Source: Lachnospiraceae bacterium
Lineage (GTDB): Bacteria; Bacillota; Clostridia; Lachnospirales; Lachnospiraceae
Length of the DNA: 58,911 nt
Assembly (NCBI GenBank): GCA_014799405.1
Contig: JAAVIA010000010.1
Span: forward strand, 1 to 58,911
Direction of reading: 5' to 3'
Of the stretch, positions 34,805 to 44,806 are shown piece after piece. The notes under the pieces were generated by a model that was not told where the DNA came from, searched no databases, and saw nothing but the letters and a program-made list of their open reading frames with translations. Each line of letters starts with the position of its first letter. The first letter of the stretch is position 1. The position numbers and the translations under genes are program-made.

Positions 34805-35235
34805 TCAATATGTATACTTCTTTACAAAATCAAAATCGGCTCGATATTCTTCAACAATAATACTTCTACATCCCAGTATTATATAGTTGATTATCATGCC
34901 ATCTGTCACCAATTCCAAGAACAACATTTTCATCTGCTAGAACAAATTCCGCAATTTTAATTCGCTCACTCTGTTCGGTGGCTAAAAACACTTCCCCTTT
35001 AGGAAATCCATTCATATAAAGCCACTTATGAGTTATAGCAAGCATATTTTCTGGTCTTGCACCAATATAAATAATATCATATCCTTCTGCTAATTCATTA
35101 GTAAATTTAACACTATCTACAACTGGTTTATCTTTTATAACATTTTCTTCACTATAAAATTCAGCTGTTCCATACTGATTGATCCGGTGTCTATCATCGC
35201 AGATTGTCCCACCAAGAAAAATTATGCTTCAATTT
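34805..35235 (-). pseudogene. HAD-like hydrolase pseudogene
   Basis: Minus strand reads SIIFLGGTICDDRHRINQYG, then NELAEGYDIIYIGARPENML, then DENVVLGIGDRWHDNQLYNT, a HAD phosphatase series (motif I, Thr/Ser-type motif II region, and GDRxxD motif IV). The first catalytic Asp of motif I is lost (FLGG for FLDG), there is a frameshift near 34870 before CRSIIVEEYRADFDFVKKYI, and no start codon with a ribosome site remains. It belongs to the segment between tuf remnant 2 and the PARIS-like operon. Confidence 0.7.
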
Positions 35236-35388
35236 ACCTAATGGAGTGTCATCAATCTAACCGCCGTTATATTGGGCTAATCCGCAGGAATATCCCCAAC
35301 TTACACGAGGTGGTGAAATGCATGGGGACAACTTGGAACCGCTCTAAAAATATGTATCTTCATATGTGATGGGAATCCATCTTCTATA

Positions 35389-35769
35389 TCATGTTTCTTC
35401 TATGTACTGAAAAGATTGTGGTGCACATCTTATGCCATAATCCCTTAATTCCCTCGGTTCTCTGTATTCTATAACATTTTTTAGCTTGTATGCAACCGCC
35501 TGTTCTCTATCTTCATAATATTGATCAAAAAATGTTTTATCAATACCTGATTTCTCTTCTGTCTTCTTCCAGATTATCTCAGGATTATCAATCAAAACCT
35601 CCTCCACTTCTGCTTCTCCTACAACCCTCATTATTGGATTTGTAGAATAAATCAGTATTTTGTCTACATGTCTTTTACATGCTTTTTTTCTAAACTCATA
35701 TCTCTTAGTTCCATTCAATATGTTTTTAACATGGTTTGGATTAATAGATAACAATATTGCACACATCAT
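35389..35769 (-). CDS. ASCH/PUA-domain protein
   Basis: 126 aa from ATG 35769 (GGAG, spacing 5). A single small ASCH domain: AILLSINPNHVKNILNGTKR, YEFRKKACKRHVDKILIYST, VVGEAEVEEVLIDNPEIIWK, and the C-terminal APQSFQYIEE. ASCH/PUA folds bind RNA or modified bases. It is the last gene of the run that starts with the AAA ATPase, 75 bp after the GNAT-PUA gene, so it probably belongs to the defence operon. Confidence 0.82.
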   Translation of the reverse strand: MMCAILLSINPNHVKNILNGTKRYEFRKKACKRHVDKILIYSTNPIMRVVGEAEVEEVLIDNPEIIWKKTEEKSGIDKTFFDQYYEDREQAVAYKLKNVIEYREPRELRDYGIRCAPQSFQYIEET

Positions 35770-35844
35770 TCTCACTCCGTTTCTATGTCTTTACATAATA
35801 TATTATACTTCATCTAGTACACTATTGCAACCCTTTCCCGAACA

Positions 35845-36894
35845 TTAGTTCTTCTCTGAAAATATTTTGGCGATATCACCTCTTTGGGCAATTCTTTTGA
35901 ATTGCTCATTTGTTAGTTCAAAGAAGCCCCAATATTGATCACGCTCCAACCCGATTTCCTCTATTAATTCATGACGAACAATTCTTTTTTTTAAGGCCGC
36001 ATTATAAGTCATTTTTATTGCTTTGCAACTACCTCTATTGTACCAGTACCATAAATCATTCTTGTCAAACACGCTATATTTGCTCGCATATTCATAAAAA
36101 TCTTCAAAACAGCTAAACTCATTCTGCTTTTTTACACCTTCTATAACACAAATAGATGTTGCAACAGCAGAATATTCTGCACTCCTTCCATATTCAGCAG
36201 TTCTATAAAGAACTACAAGGTCTCCATATTTTAAGTTCTCAACCTGCTCCATCGTGCATACATATATTTTATGAATTGAATTCGTATACGATACATCCGT
36301 TATTATATTTTTATTTTCTGTTGTTAAGATAGAATCCGGAAACATAATAGAATGGTATTTGGGATAAATACTTAACAAATACTTTTTTACTGTACTAATA
36401 TCGGCAAACGGAAAATCTTTATTTATATCCCCAGTAATTATCTTCATCCGTTTCAAATACACATTTTCCTTATATAAGCCCTCCCCCTTTGCTCCATACA
36501 GTTCAAATCCAAACTGTTGAATTAAACTAATAAGAGATTTGTGTTTCTCATAAATAGTAACATAACATACATCTGCATTTTCATTTGTAGCATAATCCAT
36601 AATAACTTTGATGAATTGCTCCCCCATCTTAGTACCATGTGCCTCAATTTTAAATGTTCCTACTTTTAAAATCTTGTTTGCACAAATGTTGGGCACTACA
36701 TCATCCACCAGCTGCTCTTCCACTTTTAAATATAAAAAACCTATTATCTTATTATTCTCATACTGTACAAATGCATCTTGATTGCTTTTTCTTCTAAACC
36801 AATCATCAAATCCCGGATAATCATTCCGCAACGATTGAAAAAACGAATCCTGCAGGTCAATTTCTGCGAATGTTTTATGCACTATATTATTCAA
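35845..36894 (-). CDS. GNAT acetyltransferase fused to a PUA/ASCH-like domain
   Basis: 349 aa, starting at TTG 36894 (GGAGG, spacing 8), because the GTG three codons upstream sits too near the ribosome site. Residues 1-150: GNAT fold (NNKIIGFLYLKVEEQ, KVGTFKIEAHGTKMGEQFIK, FGFELYGAKGEGLYKENVYL), with HGTKMGEQF as the acetyl-CoA loop. Residues 155-349: a PUA/ASCH-like domain (YGDLVVLYRTAEYGRSAEYS, DLWYWYNRGSCKAIKMTYN, QYWGFFELTNEQFKRIA). It overlaps the kinase gene by 8 bp. Such fusions suggest acetylation of an RNA or nucleotide-linked target. Function inferred only from domains. Confidence 0.8.
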   Translation of the reverse strand: MNNIVHKTFAEIDLQDSFFQSLRNDYPGFDDWFRRKSNQDAFVQYENNKIIGFLYLKVEEQLVDDVVPNICANKILKVGTFKIEAHGTKMGEQFIKVIMDYATNENADVCYVTIYEKHKSLISLIQQFGFELYGAKGEGLYKENVYLKRMKIITGDINKDFPFADISTVKKYLLSIYPKYHSIMFPDSILTTENKNIITDVSYTNSIHKIYVCTMEQVENLKYGDLVVLYRTAEYGRSAEYSAVATSICVIEGVKKQNEFSCFEDFYEYASKYSVFDKNDLWYWYNRGSCKAIKMTYNAALKKRIVRHELIEEIGLERDQYWGFFELTNEQFKRIAQRGDIAKIFSEKN

Positions 36895-37432
36895 CCAAAT
36901 CACCTCCTATATTTCTCAATATTTCTTCAAACTGTTCCCCTGTACATTCATGCGATATTATTACATATTCAATTTGGAATTTGTTTTGTAATTCCCTTGC
37001 ATATTTTTGCTCTTCATCCTGTATCTTTTCTATATTTCTCATACTTATTTTATTTGAATCTCTTTGACTTATTCTATCACAAATGATTCTTGGTTCATCT
37101 TGCAAAAGTACAATTCCTGTTATCTGCGCATCAATAAAAAAATATTGTGGAACAAACTCCACATCTCCTCTTGCATTAAAAATGCACAAATGTCCATCAA
37201 TGATAAAATCCTTTCTATTGTGAAACTTTTCTTCCTTAATTGCTTTAATCAAAATATCTTGATTATTATTCACATTACTTACTCTCTTATATCCAGCATC
37301 CGTTGATGGCCGATATCTTTCAATTAATTTACTAGCCGAATAAACATCGTAATGCTGTATATTTTCTTTTACCTTATCTAAAAAGAATCCTTTCCCAACA
37401 CCATGTACTCCTGAGAATAAAATTGTTTTCAT
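36887..37432 (-). CDS. P-loop ATP-binding kinase-like protein
   Basis: 181 aa. Walker A in ILFSGVHGVGKGFFLDK (ends in Gly where most have Ser/Thr, as in adenylate-kinase-like AAA_33 relatives). Walker B-like DFIIDGHLCIF, and a lid region RIICDRISQRDSNKISMRNI with conserved Arg. It resembles small-molecule or nucleotide kinases. It overlaps the GNAT gene and starts 18 bp after the DUF4435 gene, so it is one transcript with them. Substrate unknown. Confidence 0.8.
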   Translation of the reverse strand: MKTILFSGVHGVGKGFFLDKVKENIQHYDVYSASKLIERYRPSTDAGYKRVSNVNNNQDILIKAIKEEKFHNRKDFIIDGHLCIFNARGDVEFVPQYFFIDAQITGIVLLQDEPRIICDRISQRDSNKISMRNIEKIQDEEQKYARELQNKFQIEYVIISHECTGEQFEEILRNIGGDLVE

Positions 37433-37450
37433 AACAACACTTTCCTTACT

Positions 37451-38389
37451 TTACAAAAAATTAATGTTAGCATCTAAAAATTCTTCCAAACTTTCTGGCG
37501 GTACAATTCGCGGAGCCAACATAACCATTGTTCCGGCTTGTGTCAATTCACACAAACGCTTAGGTTTCTTAACCTCATCTATGTATAGCGATGGTGCGTA
37601 ATTTCTTGCATTATCCATAATATATTCTAACAACTTAACCATAAAACACAATGCCCACTTACCTCTAACAAAATAATTTGACTTATCCCCTTTAAATTCA
37701 TTTTGCACTCGAATTATTTCTTTTTCACAATCACTTGTGAGTTTCAGTTTCTCATATAAATATTCTTTAGCCGATTGTCCCTTTATGGATTCAACCCAAA
37801 CTGTATCGGATTCTATTCTAAGCATTTTTTTAATCTCTACACACTTGGCAAGATGCTGCTTATTAAGAATATTACTTATTAATAATGCCGCCATTGCATA
37901 TGTAGAATTTAAATAAAAAGCTTGCCAACGTTCATGATACACTTCTCTAATACGGTCTAACTCCTCGTCTGTTGCATTAGCAAAACCATAAAAATCTTCT
38001 AATACATCCATAAACATTTCTACGTTAACTGCATCATTTTCAAAAGAATATTGATCTGTTATATATACATTTGTATCAATATACCGGTCTTCTCCTGTCC
38101 AATAAGAAAAATCTTGATCTACAAAAAAGAGTAACCTGTTCTTTTCATAAACATTCCAATCAAATGCTCTGTATACTTCAAGGACATTATCTTTCCCACC
38201 CGCAAACTGCTTTTTAATCTGTATTTTTGAAAATTTTCTTTTTATCACTTGTCCATAATATCCCAAATCTTCACTGCCTTCACAGACAATATACACTTTA
38301 GCTTCCCCGCACTTATATTCTGTCTTTATTATATGCGCACACACATTTGGCTTTTTACGAACAGTGCTATGTGTACCTAACATATTCAT
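37451..38389 (-). CDS. ariB: DUF4435 (TOPRIM-like) effector, AriB-like of PARIS
   Basis: 312 aa. The N-terminal TOPRIM-like core: KVYIVCEGSEDLGYYGQVIK with the catalytic-type Glu, and LLFFVDQDFSYWTG with the acidic pair, followed by ITDQYSFENDAVNVEMFMDV. In PARIS defence an ATPase (AriA) holds AriB and releases it when a phage anti-restriction protein appears; AriB then cleaves tRNA. That is established knowledge of the family; here only gene pair, order and motifs are seen. It begins 6 bp after the ATPase stop. Confidence 0.75.
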   Translation of the reverse strand: MNMLGTHSTVRKKPNVCAHIIKTEYKCGEAKVYIVCEGSEDLGYYGQVIKRKFSKIQIKKQFAGGKDNVLEVYRAFDWNVYEKNRLLFFVDQDFSYWTGEDRYIDTNVYITDQYSFENDAVNVEMFMDVLEDFYGFANATDEELDRIREVYHERWQAFYLNSTYAMAALLISNILNKQHLAKCVEIKKMLRIESDTVWVESIKGQSAKEYLYEKLKLTSDCEKEIIRVQNEFKGDKSNYFVRGKWALCFMVKLLEYIMDNARNYAPSLYIDEVKKPKRLCELTQAGTMVMLAPRIVPPESLEEFLDANINFL

Positions 38390-38395
38390 TATTTA

Positions 38396-39757
38396 TCACT
38401 CCACCGTCAAAAACTCTTCCATTGCATGGGCATATGATAATAAAGAGTTATCATAAACAAACGGAGATTGTGTAGCCACAATAAGTTGATTACACATTTT
38501 ACTCTTTATAATATCTTCTAAGATTGTCTCCTGCCAAGGAACTGACAAAGATAGTTCTGGCTCATCAATAATAATTGCACCTGGTCGTTTAACAAGCAAA
38601 TAGATATAACTAAATAGTGCAACTATTTGCTTCTCTCCAGACGATAATTGTTCTATATCCATTTCTTTTAATGTTCCATTACGACTCTGAACATTAATTG
38701 TATATTCAAAACTTTTGGGTTTATAAACAAATTCTTTTCCCGATAGGTACTGGTTACAAATATAAAAGAAATGCTCTAGTTGGTTTTCAATGATTTTAAG
38801 ACTTTCATATCTTTTAATAAGCATATTGTAATAATAAATAACTATCTTATCATATTCATCATATATTTCTGTCTTTCCAATGATTGCAACCAATTTTTCC
38901 TTTATTTGCATTTTGTCCACATCTAAAAGTTCTTCTTCATTCAAACTTTCAAATATCATCTCTATACTTTCAGATTCCATATACTCATCTGGAATAGAAT
39001 CTACTTCTTTAAAATCTTGCCCTAATATCCCTCTAAAACAATCCATATTTAACTGCGAAGAACTTTTTGCATATTGAGACTTAATTTCTGCAATCAAATC
39101 ATGTATAGCCGTGTTAACATCATTCATACCTATATGTGAGACTTCCATCTTCATACTTCTCGAATTACAAGCCTGATAATTCTTATGTCTCCTTCTATAC
39201 TTAAAATCTCCTTTTTGTATTTCTGGATTTTTTTCAATTCTTCGATATGTTGGCATATACAATATAGGCTGATCAAAACAATTCTTCAACCATTCTGATA
39301 TTTCTTTAATTGAATCGGGCACCATTGATGCCATTTTTTCAAGTTTCTCTATTTCTTCATCAAATATACCTTCTGGATATTCCATATTCTCTAAAATACT
39401 TAACACATCTTCTGCCATAACCTTATCTTTATCGCCATCCAAGCATCTTTGTCTAAATACAATTGGAAAACAAGAAAACACTTCATCATCGGCAGCTATT
39501 AAATATTCTTCTGGTCTTCCCAACTGTTCTTTAGTAAATTCTTTCTCTTCATCTCCAATAATAATTTTAATCCGCTCAAAATCCTCTTTAATTAATTGTC
39601 CCCATTTTTTTGCTAAAGTATAATATATAATTCTTAAAACAGTACTTTTACCGCACCCATTTTCCCCTACCATAATTAATTTTCCATCATTTAGGGATAA
39701 ATGATAATTTCGCTCACCCCATAACCCTATAATCCAAAATTCTTTAAGCATACACAT
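38396..39757 (-). CDS. ariA: ABC/AAA ATPase, AriA-like of PARIS
   Basis: 453 aa. Walker A LIMVGENGCGKSTVLRIIYY near residue 30, a long helical insertion (about 90-340), ABC signature QLSSGEKQIVALFSYIYLL, Walker B AIIIDEPELSLSVPWQ, and the His/Gln switch in LIVATQSPFV. This OLD/RecF-like layout without a fused nuclease, paired with DUF4435 downstream, is how PARIS AriA looks. ATG 39757 follows AAGGA. Composition is more AT-rich than tuf next door, consistent with transfer. Confidence 0.78.
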   Translation of the reverse strand: MCMLKEFWIIGLWGERNYHLSLNDGKLIMVGENGCGKSTVLRIIYYTLAKKWGQLIKEDFERIKIIIGDEEKEFTKEQLGRPEEYLIAADDEVFSCFPIVFRQRCLDGDKDKVMAEDVLSILENMEYPEGIFDEEIEKLEKMASMVPDSIKEISEWLKNCFDQPILYMPTYRRIEKNPEIQKGDFKYRRRHKNYQACNSRSMKMEVSHIGMNDVNTAIHDLIAEIKSQYAKSSSQLNMDCFRGILGQDFKEVDSIPDEYMESESIEMIFESLNEEELLDVDKMQIKEKLVAIIGKTEIYDEYDKIVIYYYNMLIKRYESLKIIENQLEHFFYICNQYLSGKEFVYKPKSFEYTINVQSRNGTLKEMDIEQLSSGEKQIVALFSYIYLLVKRPGAIIIDEPELSLSVPWQETILEDIIKSKMCNQLIVATQSPFVYDNSLLSYAHAMEEFLTVE

Positions 39758-39789
39758 AATTGTCCTTCTTTCTTACTCTCCAAATAAAA

Positions 39790-39815
39790 TAACCTATACG
39801 ATAACATTATAACAC
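39790..39815 (-). promoter_or_regulatory. Likely promoter of the PARIS-like operon
   Basis: TATAAT on the minus strand (complement 39806-39811) lies about 50 bases before the ATPase start. The -35 (TACATG at 17 bases) is poor, so expression may be low or regulated. Confidence 0.45.
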
Positions 39816-39950
39816 ACTTTTTCATAACCATGTAGTTTATTTCATCATTAGTTTATATTTTTTATTCTTTTTCTACCTTCTAATAACCATTTCATATTCA
39901 AAAAGCAAGGTCAGAACATTATGTTCAATCTATTCTTCTCCATACAAAAA

Positions 39951-39976
39951 GGGCTTCCCGAAATCTCGGAAAGCCC
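39951..39976 (-). terminator. tuf terminator
   Basis: GGGCTTCCCGA and TCGGAAAGCCC form a stem, followed on the minus strand by TTTTTG. It resembles the relict terminator at 33631-33659. Confidence 0.85.
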
Positions 39977-40013
39977 CATACAATCTAATTTTTACTGAAT
40001 AAATTATAATTAA

Positions 40014-41201
40014 TTACTCAATAATAGTAGCAACTCTTCCAGAACCAACTGTTCTACCACCCTCACGGATAGCGAATGTAAGACCCTGAGCCATAGCGAT
40101 TGGGTGGATGAGCTCGATAGTCATCTCTACGTTATCACCAGGCATGCACATTTCAGTACCTGCTGGAAGGTTACATACACCAGTTACGTCTGTAGTTCTG
40201 AAGTAGAACTGTGGACGGTAGTTGTTGAAGAATGGAGTATGACGTCCACCTTCGTCCTTAGTAAGAACGTAAACCTGAGCAGTAAACTTAGTATGGCAAG
40301 TTACTGAACCTGGCTTACAAAGAACCTGTCCTCTTTCAATTTCCTCTCTCTTGATACCACGAAGAAGAGCACCGATGTTATCACCAGCCTGTCCTTCATC
40401 AAGGAGCTTTCTGAACATCTCTATACCAGTTACAGTAGTCTTCTGTACTTCTGGCTTAATACCAACGATTTCAACTTCCTCGTTGATGTGGATTACACCT
40501 GACTCAACTCTACCAGTTGCAACAGTACCACGACCTGTGATTGTAAATACGTCCTCAACAGGCATAAGGAAATCCTTATCAGTATCTCTCTGTGGATCTG
40601 GTACATACTCGTCAACTGTGTGCATAAGATCAAGAATCTTGTCGCCCCACTCGCTTGATGGATCCTCAAGAGCCTTAAGAGCTGAACCCTTAATGATTGG
40701 GCATCCAGTAAACTCGTACTCCTCAAGAACCTCAGTAATCTCCATCTCTACGAGCTCAAGAAGCTCCTCATCGTCAACCATATCACACTTGTTCATGAAT
40801 ACAACGATGTAAGGAACACCAACCTGACGTGAAAGAAGGATATGCTCCTTAGTCTGAGCCATAACACCGTCAGTAGCAGCAACAACAAGGATAGCGCCAT
40901 CCATCTGTGCAGCACCGGTAATCATGTTCTTTACATAGTCAGCATGTCCCGGACAGTCAACGTGTGCGTAATGTCTGTTCTCAGTCTCGTACTCAACGTG
41001 AGCAGTTGAGATAGTGATTCCTCTTTCTCTCTCTTCTGGTGCCTTATCAATATTCTCGAATGCAACAGCCTCACCAGTACCAAGTCTAGCATTAAGAGTC
41101 TTAGTGATAGCTGCTGTTAAAGTAGTCTTGCCATGATCAACGTGTCCGATTGTACCAATGTTACAATGTGGTTTAGTTCTTTCAAACTTAGCTTTTGCCA
41201 T
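40014..41201 (-). CDS. tuf: Elongation factor Tu
   Basis: GTPase that brings aminoacyl-tRNA to the ribosome. 395 aa. G1 GHVDHGKT, G2 RGITI, G3 DCPGHADY, G4 NKCD, and the C-terminal end [14 protein letters not shown]. Intact and strongly biased in codon use. AGGAGG before ATG 41201. It follows fusA by 200 bp. Its 3' end recurs as two decayed copies 5.4 and 6.3 kb downstream. Confidence 0.98.
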   Translation of the reverse strand: MAKAKFERTKPHCNIGTIGHVDHGKTTLTAAITKTLNARLGTGEAVAFENIDKAPEERERGITISTAHVEYETENRHYAHVDCPGHADYVKNMITGAAQMDGAILVVAATDGVMAQTKEHILLSRQVGVPYIVVFMNKCDMVDDEELLELVEMEITEVLEEYEFTGCPIIKGSALKALEDPSSEWGDKILDLMHTVDEYVPDPQRDTDKDFLMPVEDVFTITGRGTVATGRVESGVIHINEEVEIVGIKPEVQKTTVTGIEMFRKLLDEGQAGDNIGALLRGIKREEIERGQVLCKPGSVTCHTKFTAQVYVLTKDEGGRHTPFFNNYRPQFYFRTTDVTGVCNLPAGTEMCMPGDNVEMTIELIHPIAMAQGLTFAIREGGRTVGSGRVATIIE

Positions 41202-41402
41202 TATTATTTCCTCCTTAAATTACCCCTTTTCGGGTTAAATTTCAGCTAGTCCATATTATATTAAAATATGGTAATATTTTCAAGCCTTTTTAAACTAAAA
41301 TTACTAATATTTTACTTCATATCGGAGCACATGCATATAATCGAAATAATATCTGCCTGTGCTTCCGATTTAACTTTTGTTTTTAAATAGCCCTAGACTA
41401 TC

Positions 41403-43517
41403 TTAGCCCTTATTGGAAAGGACCTTTTCCTGAATGTTCTTAGGACACTGCTCATATCTCTCGAAGAACATGGAGTAGTTACCACGTCCCTGTGTTGATG
41501 AACGAAGCTGTGTTGAATAACCGAACATCTCTGCAAGTGGAACGTAAGCTCTTACGATCTTACCACCACCAATATCATCCATACCTTCAATCTGTCCACG
41601 CTTAGCATTCAAGCTTCCGATTACATCACCTAAGTATTCCTCAGGCATAGTAACCTCAACCTTCATGATAGGCTCAAGAAGGACAGCTCCACCCTTGTTC
41701 ATTGCATCCTTAAATGCCATAGAACCTGCAATGTGGAATGCCATCTCTGATGAATCGACTTCATGGTATGAACCATCGTATACTGTAGCCTTGACACCAA
41801 GTACCGGGAATCCGCCAAGAATACCAGCCTGAGCTGCTTCCTCAATACCCTCACCAACAGCCGGGATGTATTCCTTAGGAATAGCACCACCTACAACAGT
41901 TGATTCGAAAATGAACTGCTGCTCACCGTTAGGGTCCATAGGCTCAAATTTAACCTTACAGTGACCGTACTGACCACGACCACCTGACTGCTTAGCATAC
42001 TTACTGTCTACGTCAACAGGCTTAGTAAATGTCTCCTTATATGCAACCTGTGGTGCACCGACATTTGCCTCAACCTTAAACTCACGAAGAAGTCTGTCTA
42101 CGATAATCTCCAAGTGAAGCTCACCCATACCGGCAATGATTGTCTGACCGGTTTCCTTATCTGTATGAGCTCTGAATGTAGGATCTTCTTCAGCAAGCTT
42201 TGCCAAAGCTTCACCCATCTTACCCTGATCGTTCTTAGTCTTTGGCTCAATTGCGAGCTCGATAACCGGCTCAGGGAACTCCATAGACTCAAGAATAACC
42301 GGATGCTGCTCATCACATATAGTATCACCGGTTGAAGTAACCTTAAATCCTACTGCTGCCGCAATATCTCCTGAGTAAACCTTATCAATCTCAGTACGTG
42401 AATTAGCATGCATCTGAACGATACGTCCAACTCTTTCCTTCTTGTCCTTAGTTGCATTTAATACATAGGAACCGGAATTCAAGGTACCAGAATACACTCT
42501 GAAGAATGCTAACTTACCAACAAATGGGTCAGTCATAATCTTAAATGCAAGTGCTGAAAACGGCTCGTCATCTGATGATTTACGAACTACCTCGTTACCA
42601 TCTGCATCAACACCCTTGATATCAGGTATATCAGTTGGTGCCGGCATATACTCGATAACGCCGTCAAGCATCTTCTGTACACCCTTATTCTTATATGCAG
42701 AACCACAGAATACAGGAACAGCCTCACAGGCAATTGTACCCTTACGAAGTGCTGCCTTTAACTGATCAACGGATGGTTCCTCGTCCTCGAGATACATCAT
42801 CATTAACTCATCATCTAACTCACAGCATTTCTCAACAAGGTTAGCATGCCACAAATCAGCCTCATCCTTTAAATCATCAGGAATTGCTGTGATTTCAATA
42901 TCTGTACCTTTATCATCCTTATAATAGTATGCTTCCATCTCGAAAAGATCAATAAGACCAATGAAACTTTCCTCTTTTCCGATAGGAATCTGTACAGGTA
43001 TGGCATTTTTGCCCAAACGATCAATGATAGTCTGAACAGAATAGAAAAAGTCTGCACCCATCTTGTCCATCTTATTGATGAATGCCATACGAGGTACATT
43101 GTACGTGTCAGCCTGACGCCACACATTCTCTGACTGTGGCTCAACACCAGCCATTGCATCAAATACACCAACCGCTCCATCAAGTACACGGAGTGAACGC
43201 TCAACCTCTACGGTGAAGTCAACGTGACCAGGAGTATCAATGATATTGACACGATGTTCCAAGGCACCATCCTTTTTCTTATGATGATCCTCTAATGTCC
43301 AATGGCAGGTAGTTGCTGCTGAAGTGATTGTGATACCTCTTTCCTGCTCCTGAGCCATCCAGTCCATGGTAGCAGTACCTTCATGAGTATCACCTATTTT
43401 ATAATTTACACCGGTATAGTAAAGAATTCTCTCAGTAAGAGTAGTCTTTCCGGCATCAATATGGGCCATGATACCGATGTTCCTTGTTCTCTCTAGTGGA
43501 TATTCTCTTCCAGCCAA
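41403..43517 (-). CDS. fusA: Elongation factor G
   Basis: Translocase GTPase. 704 aa, TTG start 43517 with AAGGAGG. G1 [27 protein letters not shown]3 [16 protein letters not shown]4 [11 protein letters not shown], and domains II-V to the C-terminal [17 protein letters not shown]. It is in the str order rpsL-rpsG-fusA-tuf, with a 40-bp gap after rpsG. Confidence 0.98.
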   Translation of the reverse strand: MAGREYPLERTRNIGIMAHIDAGKTTLTERILYYTGVNYKIGDTHEGTATMDWMAQEQERGITITSAATTCHWTLEDHHKKKDGALEHRVNIIDTPGHVDFTVEVERSLRVLDGAVGVFDAMAGVEPQSENVWRQADTYNVPRMAFINKMDKMGADFFYSVQTIIDRLGKNAIPVQIPIGKEESFIGLIDLFEMEAYYYKDDKGTDIEITAIPDDLKDEADLWHANLVEKCCELDDELMMMYLEDEEPSVDQLKAALRKGTIACEAVPVFCGSAYKNKGVQKMLDGVIEYMPAPTDIPDIKGVDADGNEVVRKSSDDEPFSALAFKIMTDPFVGKLAFFRVYSGTLNSGSYVLNATKDKKERVGRIVQMHANSRTEIDKVYSGDIAAAVGFKVTSTGDTICDEQHPVILESMEFPEPVIELAIEPKTKNDQGKMGEALAKLAEEDPTFRAHTDKETGQTIIAGMGELHLEIIVDRLLREFKVEANVGAPQVAYKETFTKPVDVDSKYAKQSGGRGQYGHCKVKFEPMDPNGEQQFIFESTVVGGAIPKEYIPAVGEGIEEAAQAGILGGFPVLGVKATVYDGSYHEVDSSEMAFHIAGSMAFKDAMNKGGAVLLEPIMKVEVTMPEEYLGDVIGSLNAKRGQIEGMDDIGGGKIVRAYVPLAEMFGYSTQLRSSTQGRGNYSMFFERYEQCPKNIQEKVLSNKG

Positions 43518-43557
43518 GGTTTTTTCCTCCTTATATCATATAGGCAGATATACACTA

Positions 43558-44028
43558 CTAGAATCTGTAGTGAGCAAACGCCTTGTTTGCCTCTGCCATC
43601 TTGTGCATATCTTCCTTACGCTTAACTGCTGCACCCGTGTTGTTTGATGCATCGATAAGCTCTTTGGCAAGTCTTTCTTCCATTGTCTTCTCACTTCTCG
43701 CACGAGAAAATGTAGTAAGCCAACGAAGAGCTAATGCCTGTCTCCTGTCAGGTCTTACATCAATAGGTACCTGATAGGTAGCACCACCGATACGTCTTGC
43801 CTTAACCTCAAGAGTTGGCATGATGTTGTTCATAGCCGCCTCAAATACCTCTAAGGCATCCTTACCGGTCTCCTCTGCTATACGGTCAAATGCGCCGTAT
43901 ACTATTTTTTGGGCTACTCCCTTCTTACCGTCTAACATAATGTTATTGATAAGCTTTGTAACCACCTTGTTGTTGTAAATAGGATCCGCTAATACGTCTC
44001 TTTTTGCAATATGTCCTTTACGTGGCAC
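43558..44028 (-). CDS. rpsG: 30S ribosomal protein S7
   Basis: 156 aa from GTG 44028 (GGAGGGAAG upstream; [20 protein letters not shown]). This start matches the family; the longer reading frame upstream is intergenic. Binds the 3' domain of 16S rRNA and contacts the mRNA exit channel. Ends [15 protein letters not shown] as expected. Confidence 0.97.
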   Translation of the reverse strand: MPRKGHIAKRDVLADPIYNNKVVTKLINNIMLDGKKGVAQKIVYGAFDRIAEETGKDALEVFEAAMNNIMPTLEVKARRIGGATYQVPIDVRPDRRQALALRWLTTFSRARSEKTMEERLAKELIDASNNTGAAVKRKEDMHKMAEANKAFAHYRF

Positions 44029-44226
44029 GGTTCTTCCCTCCTTAATTATTTTAATTAATTCAACGGTACTCACATTCTTGAACAAAACAGTCCATCCGCT
44101 TTGTTCAGGCATAAAATGGAAACCGAATGTGTTCGTGCAAAAATTGCTTATATTTTATCTATAACTAGAAAACATAACCTACTTTCGCACTATTTAGTTT
44201 TAGACAAACTAACATATGGTTTGACC

Positions 44227-44646
44227 TTATTTTGCATCCTTAGGTCTCTTTGCACCATACTTAGAACGTGCCTGACGTCTCTTAGCAACACCTGCAGTAT
44301 CAAGAGTACCTCTTATAATATGGTATCTTGTACCAGGTAAGTCCTTTACTCTACCACCACGGATAAGAACAACGCTGTGCTCCTGAAGGTTGTGACCTTC
44401 ACCAGGGATGTAGCTTGTTACCTCGATTCCGTTTGATAAACGAACTCTGGCAATCTTTCTAAGAGCTGAGTTAGGCTTCTTAGGAGTAGCTGTCTTAACT
44501 GCAGTACAAACACCTCTCTTCTGTGGTGAAGCAGTGTCAGTAGGCTTCTTCTTAAGAGAGTTGTAGCTTCTTAAGAGAGCAGGTGCAGTTGACTTCTTCT
44601 CGATAGAATGTCTACCCTTTCTAACTAACTGATTAAAAGTTGGCAT
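44227..44646 (-). CDS. rpsL: 30S ribosomal protein S12
   Basis: 139 aa decoding-site protein. The two lysines tied to streptomycin response are wild type (TPKKPNS and GGRVKDLPG). GGAGG before ATG 44646. In most Firmicutes rpsL follows rpoC closely; here an accessory cluster intervenes. Confidence 0.97.
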   Translation of the reverse strand: MPTFNQLVRKGRHSIEKKSTAPALLRSYNSLKKKPTDTASPQKRGVCTAVKTATPKKPNSALRKIARVRLSNGIEVTSYIPGEGHNLQEHSVVLIRGGRVKDLPGTRYHIIRGTLDTAGVAKRRQARSKYGAKRPKDAK

Positions 44647-44689
44647 GTTTTCACCTCCAATTCCATAAAATAATTATCCCTTGTGTACA

Positions 44690-44765
44690 ACAAACGTCAA
44701 ATGTAATTATACACAATAACAGTGTGCATTAAACAATTTAACGCACACTGTTGTATTATATTATT
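44690..44765 (-). promoter_or_regulatory. Hairpin and promoter before rpsL
   Basis: ACAGTGTGC...GCACACTGT (44721-44753) is a 9-bp stem behind the ABC cluster. On the minus strand it is followed by TGTGTATAAT, a likely extended -10 for the rpsL transcript, with TTTAAT 16 bases upstream. So the str operon probably has its own promoter here. Confidence 0.6.
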
Positions 44766-44806
44766 ATGTTTTTCGTATGTCAACTAGTTTTTTCCATATA
44801 AATACG

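Noticed and set aside
35187..35369. Plus-strand 60-aa gene
   Set aside because: No ribosome site and no recognisable protein; it opposes the HAD pseudogene and its decayed flank.
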